Source of the DNA: Parasporobacterium sp.
Lineage (GTDB): Bacteria > Bacillota > Clostridia > Lachnospirales > Lachnospiraceae
Length of the DNA stretch: 64,000 nt
Reading direction: 5' to 3'
Assembly: GCA_017459985.1 (NCBI GenBank)
Contig: JAFUBX010000010.1
Location: forward strand, 1 to 64,000
Shown here: positions 24,854 to 32,065 of the stretch, piece after piece
Position numbering within the stretch: the first letter of the stretch is position 1
Layout: each line of letters starts with the position of its first letter
The notes under the pieces: model-generated
The model's database searches: none
What the model was told of the DNA's origin: nothing
The model's input: the letters and a program-made list of their open reading frames with translations, nothing else
Program-made: the position numbers and the translations under genes

Positions 24854-27800
24854 ATGGCATTTACCCATCTTCATGTACACACAGAGTTCAGCCTGCTGGA
24901 CGGATCCGGCAAGATCAGTGAGATGATTTCCCAGGCCAAAGCCCTGGGAATGGATTCCCTTGCAATCACGGATCACGGCGCCATGTACGGAGTCATTGAT
25001 TTCTATAAGGAGGCAAAGGCTCAGGGCATCAAGCCGATCATAGGCTGCGAAATCTATATAACGAACGGTTCCCGATTTGACCGTGAAACAAGCCGAGGTG
25101 ATGATAGATATTATCACCTTGTTCTTTTAGCGGAAACCAATCAGGGATACAGCAATCTGGTGAAAATCGTATCCGCCGGATATACGGAAGGATACTATTA
25201 TAAGCCCCGGGTGGATTATGAGATCCTGGAGCGTTATCACGAAGGGATCATTGCGTCCAGCGCCTGTCTGGCCGGGATCATTCCCCGCCTGATCCTCCGG
25301 AATCAGTACCCGCAGGCCTGCGAGGAGGCGCTGCGGCTGCAGCGGATTTTCGGCCGGGGGAATTTCTTCCTGGAACTGCAGGATCACGGGATCCCGGAGC
25401 AGCAGACCGTCAATTCCGCCCTGATGCGGATGAGCGAGGAACTGGATATCCCCCTGATCTGCACTAACGACATTCATTATACCTACGACACGGACGCCAA
25501 TGCCCATGATATTCTGCTGTGCATCCAGACCGGGAAGAAACAGGCGGATGAGGACCGCATGAGATATGAAGGCGGTCAGTATTACATGAAATCTCCGGAG
25601 GAGATGGCCGCGTTGTTTTCCTATGCAAGGGATGCCCTTAACAACACCCATGAGATCGCCCAGCGCTGCAATGTGGAGATCGAATTCGGCGTGCCCAAGC
25701 TCCCCCGGTTTGATGTTCCCGACGGGTTTACCGCCTATGAGTATCTGGAGAACCTGTGCGAAGAAGGTCTCCGGAAACGGTACCCCGATTATGAAGCCCA
25801 CGAAGAAAGGCTGCGGTTTGAACTGAAGACCATCCGGGAAATGGGATATGTGGATTATTTCCTGATCGTATGGGATTTCATCAATTATGCCAAATCCCAT
25901 GACATCATGGTGGGCCCCGGAAGGGGAAGCGCCGCCGGCAGTATCGTGGCTTACTGCCTGGAAATCACGGATATCGATCCCATCAAATACAGTCTGATTT
26001 TTGAGCGGTTCCTGAATCCGGAGCGGGTTTCCATGCCGGATATTGACGTGGATTTCTGCGTGGAACGAAGGGGAGAGGTCATCGATTATGTGACCCGCAA
26101 ATACGGCAAGGAATGCGTTTCCCAGATCGTGACCTTCGGAACGCTGAAGGCCAGAAACGTGATCCGGGATGTGGGCCGGGTTCTGGATATGCCCTACGGT
26201 GCGGTGGACAGCATTGCCAAGATGATCCCGGAGGAGCTGGGGATTACCATTGACAAGGCCCTTGCGGCCAGCAATGATCTGCGGGCAGCCTATGAGACGG
26301 ACAGCCAGATCCATACCCTGATCGATATGGCCAAAAGACTGGAGGGACTGCCCCGGCATGTCTCCATGCATGCCGCCGGCGTCGTGATCTCCCGGGAGCC
26401 GATCGTGGAATATGTTCCCCTGGCAAGGGGCACCGACGGCGCGGTGGTAACCCAGTATATCATGACGACGCTGGAAGAACTGGGCCTTCTGAAAATGGAT
26501 TTTCTGGGCCTGCGCAACCTGACGGTGATCCAGAATGCGGTGCGGATGATCAGCCGCAATACCGGCAGTTATCTGGATCTGTCCCGGATTGATCTGAATG
26601 ATCAGGCGGTGCTGGATATGATCGGCGCCGGAAAGACCATGGGGATCTTTCAGCTGGAAAGTCCCGGCATGACCCGGTTCATGCGGGAGCTGAAGCCCCA
26701 TTCCATCGAGGATATTATCGCCGGGATCGCGCTGTACCGTCCCGGCCCCATGGATTTTATTCCCCGGTATATTGCCGGCAAGAATTCCGAAGGGGAGATC
26801 ACCTATGACTGTCCGCAGCTGAAGCCGATCCTGGAGCCGACCTACGGCTGCATCGTCTATCAGGAGCAGGTCATGCAGATCGTGCGGGATCTGGCGGGAT
26901 ATACCCTGGGGGGTTCGGATGTCCTGAGGCGGGCCATGTCCAAGAAGAAGGACTCTGTGATGCAGGCGGAGAGAAAACGCTTTGTCTACGGGGACGTGGA
27001 AACCGGCGGAACGGTGCCGGGCTGTATCCGGAACGGAATCTCAGAAAGCGTGGCAAACAAGATCTATGACGAAATGATCGATTTCGCCAAGTACGCCTTC
27101 AATAAGTCCCACGCGGCGGCCTATGCGGTGGTTTCTTTCCAGACGGCGTACCTGAAGTATTATCATCCGGTGGAATATATGGCCGCCATGATGACCTCCG
27201 TGATGGGCAACATGGACAAACTGAAGGTCTATATCCAGGAATGCAAGAGCATGGGGATCCGGATCCTTCCGCCGGATATCAATCTGGCGGAGAGCGGTTT
27301 TTCCGCCCATGACGATGATATCCGCTACGGGCTTTCCGCGATCAAAGGCGTCGGCAGGAACCTTATCGACGGCATTGTACTGGAGCGGGAAACGAACGGG
27401 CCGTACAGGAATCTGCAGGATCTGGTGGAGCGGCTGATCGATAAGGACGTCACCAAGAAAACTCTGGAAAACTTTATCAAAGCCGGTGCCCTGGACTCCT
27501 TCGGACTCACCAGAAAACAGATGATCCAGATCTATCTGGAGGTGGTGGATAATGTGAGCTCCGACCGGAAGTCCTCCATGAGCGGGCAGATGTCCCTGTT
27601 CGATATTATTGATGATTCCCATAAGGAGCAGTTCCGGATCCGGGTCCCCGACGTGGGGGAATTCGACCGGAAGACGCTGCTGGATTTTGAGAAGGAGATC
27701 ACCGGGATCTATATCAGCGGTCATCCGTTGGAGGAGGACCGGGATATCCTGGAGAAGAATGTTACCGCGACCTCCGCGGATTTCAATATTGACGAGGCAG

Positions 27801-28327
27801 GCCATGTAATCATTGAGGACCGGGCCGCTGCGGTGATCGGAGGGATTATCGAGACTGTCACTCCGAAAAACGCCCGGAACGGACAGGCCATGGCATTTCT
27901 GACCCTGGAGGATCTGCTGGGCAATGTGGAGGTAATCGTATTTCCGAAGGACTACGCGATCTACCGTTCTCTGATCTATCCGGGCAACAAGGTCCTGATC
28001 CGGGGAAGAGCCACGGTGGGCGTGGAAGAGAAGGGCAAACTGATCGCGGAGAAGATCCTGGGATTTGACCAGATCGAACGGGAGATCTGGATCCGGTTCG
28101 GCAGTTTCGCGGATTACAAGCTGCAGGAATCCTATCTGACGGATCTGGCCGGGATCGGCGGACTGCAGGGAAGTGCGAGGCTGGCGGTTTATCTTGCCGA
28201 TTCCAGGCAGGTAAAATATCTGCGGCCGGAGTATTCCATCCGATCGGGAGAGGATGTGCTGGAGATGCTGCGGGCCCGGTTCGGCGCCGGCAATGTGAAG
28301 CTGAACATCCGGAAGCTTCCGGGATGA
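24854..28327 (+). CDS. dnaE: DNA polymerase III alpha subunit, DnaE
   Basis: The 1157-residue C-family polymerase starts with a PHP domain ('FTHLHVHTEFSLLDGSGKI', 'AITDHGAMYGV'). The palm has 'VGPGRGSAAGSIVAYCL' and the catalytic aspartates in 'MPDIDVDFCVERR' (about residue 395). 'LPRHVSMHAAGVVIS', 'YRPGPMDFIPRYI' and 'FNKSHAAAYAVVSFQTAYLKY' are standard DnaE motifs. Two HhH regions and an OB fold ('MAFLTLEDLLGNVEVIVFP') occupy the C-terminal third. It copies DNA during replication; in Firmicutes DnaE works alongside PolC. It begins 5 bp after crh and ends the long gene run. Confidence 0.97.
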   Translation: MAFTHLHVHTEFSLLDGSGKISEMISQAKALGMDSLAITDHGAMYGVIDFYKEAKAQGIKPIIGCEIYITNGSRFDRETSRGDDRYYHLVLLAETNQGYSNLVKIVSAGYTEGYYYKPRVDYEILERYHEGIIASSACLAGIIPRLILRNQYPQACEEALRLQRIFGRGNFFLELQDHGIPEQQTVNSALMRMSEELDIPLICTNDIHYTYDTDANAHDILLCIQTGKKQADEDRMRYEGGQYYMKSPEEMAALFSYARDALNNTHEIAQRCNVEIEFGVPKLPRFDVPDGFTAYEYLENLCEEGLRKRYPDYEAHEERLRFELKTIREMGYVDYFLIVWDFINYAKSHDIMVGPGRGSAAGSIVAYCLEITDIDPIKYSLIFERFLNPERVSMPDIDVDFCVERRGEVIDYVTRKYGKECVSQIVTFGTLKARNVIRDVGRVLDMPYGAVDSIAKMIPEELGITIDKALAASNDLRAAYETDSQIHTLIDMAKRLEGLPRHVSMHAAGVVISREPIVEYVPLARGTDGAVVTQYIMTTLEELGLLKMDFLGLRNLTVIQNAVRMISRNTGSYLDLSRIDLNDQAVLDMIGAGKTMGIFQLESPGMTRFMRELKPHSIEDIIAGIALYRPGPMDFIPRYIAGKNSEGEITYDCPQLKPILEPTYGCIVYQEQVMQIVRDLAGYTLGGSDVLRRAMSKKKDSVMQAERKRFVYGDVETGGTVPGCIRNGISESVANKIYDEMIDFAKYAFNKSHAAAYAVVSFQTAYLKYYHPVEYMAAMMTSVMGNMDKLKVYIQECKSMGIRILPPDINLAESGFSAHDDDIRYGLSAIKGVGRNLIDGIVLERETNGPYRNLQDLVERLIDKDVTKKTLENFIKAGALDSFGLTRKQMIQIYLEVVDNVSSDRKSSMSGQMSLFDIIDDSHKEQFRIRVPDVGEFDRKTLLDFEKEITGIYISGHPLEEDRDILEKNVTATSADFNIDEAGHVIIEDRAAAVIGGIIETVTPKNARNGQAMAFLTLEDLLGNVEVIVFPKDYAIYRSLIYPGNKVLIRGRATVGVEEKGKLIAEKILGFDQIEREIWIRFGSFADYKLQESYLTDLAGIGGLQGSARLAVYLADSRQVKYLRPEYSIRSGEDVLEMLRARFGAGNVKLNIRKLPG

Positions 28328-28341
28328 GAGAGGAACAAATA

Positions 28342-28404
28342 AAGATGCGGGAGACGGTCGTTTCAAAGACGCAGGGAACGGTCATTCTGAAGATGCGGGG
28401 ACAG
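28342..28404 (+). repeat. 24-bp tandem repeat, 2.6 copies
   Basis: Units begin at 28342, 28366 and 28390, each opening AAGA(T/C)GC(G/A)GG and, in the first two, sharing AACGGTC or GACGGTC and TTC. They fill the gap between dnaE and the rRNA methyltransferase gene. Confidence 0.65.
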
Positions 28405-28410
28405 CGATGA
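28345..28410 (+). CDS. Possible 21-codon ORF over the tandem repeat
   Basis: ATG 28345 opens a frame 'MRETVVSKTQGTVILKMRGQR' whose TGA overlaps the next start codon in an ATGA arrangement. AGAGGAAC lies 13-20 bp upstream. It may be a coupling leader peptide or a chance frame in repeated DNA; no family is recognised. Confidence 0.25.
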   Translation: MRETVVSKTQGTVILKMRGQR

Positions 28411-29153
28411 TCACGTCGAAAACAAATCAGCAGCTGAAAAATATCAAAAAGCTTCTCAGCTCCTCCGGAGAACGAAAAAAGAGCGGTCTCTTTGTGATCG
28501 AAGGGGTCCGGATCGTCCGGGAGGCACCGGAGAATCTGGTGGAGGCGGTCTTTGTATCCGAGGAGTACCAGGGTCAGGTTCCGTCTTCTGCGGCCTGCCA
28601 GGTGGTGGAGCGGAAGATTTTCCGGGAGCTTTCGGATACAGTGACGCCTCAGGGAATCCTGGCCGTCATCCGCCGGCCGGACTGGAAACTCCGGGCGGAT
28701 GAGTATCTTCAGGAGGAAAACCCCTCCGGCCGGGTGCTGCTGCTGGACGGGATCCGGGATCCGGGGAACCTGGGAACCATGGTCCGGACTGCGGAGGCAG
28801 CCGGAGTGCGGATCATTTTCATGAGTCCGGACTGTGTGGATCTGTACAATCCCAAAGTGATCCGGTCGACCATGGGGAGCATTTTCCGGGTTCCGGCAGT
28901 GGTGTCGGATCTGGAATCGGTGATCGGAAGAATGAAGAAGCAGGGAACCTGCGTATATGGGACCAGCCTGTCGGCGGAGCGATCTTTCCGGGATGCGGAT
29001 CTGTCCGATGCGGGGATCGTGATCGGAAGTGAAGCAAGCGGCGTCAGTGAAAAGGTGCTTTCGGCGGCTTCAGAGCTGATCCGGATCCCCATGGAGGGGA
29101 AGGTGGAATCCCTGAACGCGGCGGTATCCGCCGCGATCCTGATGTTCTGCTGA
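28407..29153 (+). CDS. TrmH/SpoU family RNA 2'-O-methyltransferase
   Basis: A 248-residue SPOUT enzyme. The N-terminal substrate-binding part contains 'SGLFVIEGVRIVREAPEN'. The knotted catalytic part has motif 1 'LLDGIRDPGNLGTMVRTAEAAG', motif 2 'GIVIGSEASGVSEKV' and motif 3 'IPMEGKVESLNAAVSAAILMF', the last carrying the conserved Asn used in catalysis and AdoMet binding. Family members methylate a ribose in 23S rRNA or tRNA (RlmB, TsnR). The exact nucleotide cannot be read. It begins 79 bp after dnaE, over the tandem repeat. Confidence 0.9.
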   Translation: MITSKTNQQLKNIKKLLSSSGERKKSGLFVIEGVRIVREAPENLVEAVFVSEEYQGQVPSSAACQVVERKIFRELSDTVTPQGILAVIRRPDWKLRADEYLQEENPSGRVLLLDGIRDPGNLGTMVRTAEAAGVRIIFMSPDCVDLYNPKVIRSTMGSIFRVPAVVSDLESVIGRMKKQGTCVYGTSLSAERSFRDADLSDAGIVIGSEASGVSEKVLSAASELIRIPMEGKVESLNAAVSAAILMFC

Positions 29154-29240
29154 CGGCGGCTGGCGGGCCGGAAAACCACGGTGCAGGCGGGGATCAGGAC
29201 CCGGCGGCCGGAGGACGGGAAGACAGGAAACGGAGGAGCA

Positions 29241-29561
29241 ATGGAAGCAGATACAATGAGAATTCTGTGCGGGGCCAATTATTATGAGCAGAAGTTTTAC
29301 CTGAATCCTGCTTATGACGCCCTGCCGCAGGTGGTGAAGGATGAACTGAAGATCCTGTGCGTCCTGTTTGTCCAGGAGGTCAGCGGGATCATTATTCTGG
29401 AATTTTCCGAGGAAGGGGACCTGCGGATCGTGGTCACCCACAATGAGGACGACTTCTATTTTGACGAGATCGGAAGCGAACTGAAGATCCGGGAAATGCG
29501 GGAGAAGAACCGGGAACTGTTTGAGCAGCTGGAAGCGTATTATGATGCGCTCTGCGGCTGA
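29241..29561 (+). CDS. Conserved protein of unknown function (DUF6145-like)
   Basis: ATG 29241 follows CGGAGGAGCA. The 106-residue acidic protein starts 'MEADTMRILCGANYYEQKFY' and has 'LPQVVKDELKILCVLFVQEV', 'GIIILEFSEEGDLRIVV', 'DEIGSELKIREM' and a helical end. This pattern resembles small Lachnospiraceae proteins annotated DUF6145; recognition is from memory. No signal peptide or membrane segment. The Cys in 'LCGAN' and 'ILCVLF' are notable. It lies between an rRNA methyltransferase and coaX, in a run of translation and cofactor genes. No function proposed. Confidence 0.75.
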   Translation: MEADTMRILCGANYYEQKFYLNPAYDALPQVVKDELKILCVLFVQEVSGIIILEFSEEGDLRIVVTHNEDDFYFDEIGSELKIREMREKNRELFEQLEAYYDALCG

Positions 29562-29644
29562 AGCTTTCTGCAGGGAGTTCCTTAAGAGCAGGTTCCGGGG
29601 GATGCATTTTGCAGTCCCACAGAAGAATTAGAATGGAGAATGAG

Positions 29645-30418
29645 ATGTTACTGGCGATTGATGTGGGCAATACCAATATTATGGCAGCACTGTTTGAGGG
29701 CGATGAGATGGCGGCGTCCTTCCGGATGACCACCCAGACTCCCCGGACTTCGGATGAATTCGGGATCATGCTGACTTCGCTGATCCGGAGCAACGGGTAT
29801 GACGAGAAGCAGATTGATGCGGTGATCATCGCTTCCGTTGTGCCGGTGGTGATGCACGCTCTGATTAATGCGTCTATAAAATTTTTCGGAACCAGACCTT
29901 TGGTGGTCGGACCGGGGACCAAAACCGGGATCCGCCTGATCAGGACCAATCCGGCGGAAGTGGGGCCGGACCGGATCGTGGATGCGGTTGCCGCCCTTGC
30001 CATTTACGGAGGCCCCGTGATCGTGGTGGATTATGGAACTGCCACCACCTTTGATTATTTTACGGCGGACGGGGCGTTTGAAGCGGGAGTGACCTGCCCC
30101 GGCATTATGCTGTCATTACGGGCACTGTGGAGCGGAACGGCGATGCTGCCGGAGATTCAGGTGAAGGATCCGGGAACCATCATGGCCAAAAATACGGAGA
30201 CCAGCCTGCAGGCCGGCATCCTGTACGGCAAGATCGGAGAAGCGGAATATATTATCGACCGTCTGAAGGCCGAGTCCGGCGTGGATCCGGAGACGATCAA
30301 GGTCGTGGCGACCGGCGGACTGGCAGCCACCATTGCCGACGCGACGGACCGCATTCAGTACCTGGAGCCCAATCTGACCATGTACGGGCTGAAGATCATC
30401 TATGACAGGAATAAGTAA
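29645..30418 (+). CDS. coaX: Type III pantothenate kinase
   Basis: ATG 29645 is preceded by GGAG; in-frame starts upstream lack a site. The 257-residue protein starts 'MLLAIDVGNTNIMAALFEG', the acetate-kinase-fold phosphate loop. 'GPDRIVDAVAALAIYGG' and 'VVDYGTATTFDYF' complete the active site, and 'VATGGLAATIAD' is the second nucleotide loop. CoaX phosphorylates pantothenate in the first step of coenzyme A synthesis and needs a monovalent cation. It lies 33 bp before dus, and the two are often neighbours in Firmicutes. Confidence 0.95.
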   Translation: MLLAIDVGNTNIMAALFEGDEMAASFRMTTQTPRTSDEFGIMLTSLIRSNGYDEKQIDAVIIASVVPVVMHALINASIKFFGTRPLVVGPGTKTGIRLIRTNPAEVGPDRIVDAVAALAIYGGPVIVVDYGTATTFDYFTADGAFEAGVTCPGIMLSLRALWSGTAMLPEIQVKDPGTIMAKNTETSLQAGILYGKIGEAEYIIDRLKAESGVDPETIKVVATGGLAATIADATDRIQYLEPNLTMYGLKIIYDRNK

Positions 30419-30451
30419 AAGTCCTGCGGGAACTCAAGAGTTCAAACCTAT

Positions 30452-31474
30452 ATGAAAATCGGCACAATAGAACTGAAAAACAATCTGGTGCTGGGACCGA
30501 TGGCCGGATATACGGATGCGGCATTCCGCAGTCTGTGTGTGGAGGAAGGCGCAGCCCTGACTTATACGGAGATGATCAGTGCAAAGGCTTTGTATTACAA
30601 AAATAAGAATACAAAGCCTCTGCTGCAGATTGCGGACAATGAAGGTCCGGTGGCGATTCAGCTCTTTGGAAATGATCCGGATCTTCTGACGGAGGAAGCC
30701 CTGAAGTTGGAGGAGGGACCGTATGATATTTTCGATATCAATATGGCCTGCCCGGTTCCGAAGGTTGTCGGGAACGGGGAGGGCAGCGCTCTGATGCGGG
30801 AGCCCCGGACGGTGGAAAAGATTATATCGACGATGGCGGGAAGGCTCAGAAAGCCGGTTTCCGTCAAGATCCGTAAGGGCTTTGATGACGGACACATCAA
30901 CGCGCCGGAGATCGCCCGGATCGCGGAGGGCAGCGGAGCCGCCATGATCGCGGTCCATGGGAGAACCCGGGAACAGATGTATCGCGGCAAAGCGGATTAT
31001 GAGATCATCCGTAAAGTGAAGGAAGCTGTAAAGATTCCGGTGATCGGAAGCGGAGATATCTACAGCCGCGAAGATGCGCAGAGAATGCTCTCCGAAACCG
31101 GAGCGGATGGGGTTATGGCGGCCCGGGGCGCCCGGGGAAATCCCTGGATCTTCCGTGCGCTTTCAGACCCGGAGTTCGTAAGACCCTCGGCGGAGGAAGT
31201 CCGGCGGATGATCCTGAGACAGCTGGATCTGATGATCTCATACAGCATGAAGATTTATGGGGAAACGACCCGTGGTTCCGGCCACGAGTATCTGCCGGGC
31301 GCCCGGGAAAATGCCGTCCGGCAGATGCGCAAACATGTGGGGTTTTATGTCGCCGGCTATCCGAATGCGGTATCCGTGCGCAGGGAGATCAATCGCTGCG
31401 GGACGGTTGAGGAATTTACGGAGGTCCTGAACCGGTACCTGGGGGATGACGATGAGCTTCGCTCATTGACATAG
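30452..31474 (+). CDS. dus: tRNA-dihydrouridine synthase
   Basis: A 340-residue FMN enzyme of the Dus family. 'VLGPMAGYTDAAFRSLC' is the N-terminal flavin loop. 'DINMACPVPKVVGNGEGSALM' carries the catalytic Cys (CPxxKxxxxGxGxxL). 'MIAVHGRTREQMYRGKADY' and 'IPVIGSGDIYSREDA' are further conserved motifs. It reduces uridines in tRNA D-loops using NADPH. It resembles the DusB group of Firmicutes. The stop codon overlaps the spacer of the consensus promoter serving greA. Confidence 0.94.
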   Translation: MKIGTIELKNNLVLGPMAGYTDAAFRSLCVEEGAALTYTEMISAKALYYKNKNTKPLLQIADNEGPVAIQLFGNDPDLLTEEALKLEEGPYDIFDINMACPVPKVVGNGEGSALMREPRTVEKIISTMAGRLRKPVSVKIRKGFDDGHINAPEIARIAEGSGAAMIAVHGRTREQMYRGKADYEIIRKVKEAVKIPVIGSGDIYSREDAQRMLSETGADGVMAARGARGNPWIFRALSDPEFVRPSAEEVRRMILRQLDLMISYSMKIYGETTRGSGHEYLPGARENAVRQMRKHVGFYVAGYPNAVSVRREINRCGTVEEFTEVLNRYLGDDDELRSLT

Positions 31475-31494
31475 AGAATGTCATGTTTTATAAT
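31466..31494 (+). promoter_or_regulatory. Consensus promoter of greA-lysS
   Basis: TTGACA (31466-31471), 17 bp, TATAAT (31489-31494) is a perfect sigma-A promoter. It overlaps the dus stop codon. TGACAT (31467-31472) and ATGTCA (31478-31483) form an inverted repeat across the -35 and the spacer. Confidence 0.8.
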
Positions 31495-31552
31495 ATTCTG
31501 ACGTATTTCGAGAGAATTACGGCAGATTCTGATCATAGGAAAGGCAGAGGAC

Positions 31553-32038
31553 ATGGAAGAAAACAGACGCATTTTAACGAAAGACAGTCTTGCAAAACTG
31601 CAGGAAGAGTTAGATGAACTTAAGATAATCAAACGTAAGGAAATTGCAGCCAAGATCAAAGAGGCAAGAGAACAGGGCGACTTGTCTGAAAATGCGGAGT
31701 ACGATGCTGCAAAGGATGAGCAGCGGGATATCGAGGCAAGGATCGAAGAGATTGAGGAGATCATTAAAAACAGCGAGATCCTTGACGAGAAGACCATCAA
31801 CTTTGACAAGATTCATGTCGGATGTACCGCCACGATCCAGGAGACAAAGAGCAGGAAGAAATATGTCTTCCAGATCGTTGTTGTGACGGAGGTGGATTCC
31901 CGCGCCGGGAAGATCTCCTACGAATCTCCTCTCGGAAAAGCTCTTATGGATAAAGAGGTCGGTGATATCGTAGAGGTGGATGCGCCTGCAGGACATTTCA
32001 GATATAAGATTCTGGATATTACAACCCCGGAGAAATAA
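31553..32038 (+). CDS. greA: Transcription elongation factor GreA
   Basis: The 161-residue protein has the GreA layout. An N-terminal antiparallel coiled coil ('LTKDSLAKLQEELDELKIIK', 'REQGDLSENAEYDAAKDEQ') carries the acidic tip residues Asp and Glu that enter the polymerase secondary channel. A C-terminal FKBP-like domain ends 'SPLGKALMDKEVGDIVEVDA'. GreA rescues stalled RNA polymerase by stimulating cleavage of the transcript 3' end. It has its own perfect promoter and lies 27 bp before lysS. Confidence 0.97.
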   Translation: MEENRRILTKDSLAKLQEELDELKIIKRKEIAAKIKEAREQGDLSENAEYDAAKDEQRDIEARIEEIEEIIKNSEILDEKTINFDKIHVGCTATIQETKSRKKYVFQIVVVTEVDSRAGKISYESPLGKALMDKEVGDIVEVDAPAGHFRYKILDITTPEK

Positions 32039-32065
32039 TCCGGACAGGGCTTGGAGATTGGATAT

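Noticed and set aside
25127-26701. Minus-strand frame of over 500 codons inside dnaE
   Set aside because: Antisense shadow rich in His, Gln and Ile with no motif; dnaE is certain.
30420-30451. GAACTCAAGAGTTCAAACC before dus as a tRNA fragment or att core
   Set aside because: It is a short palindrome with no cloverleaf around it; no tRNA gene was found anywhere in the window.
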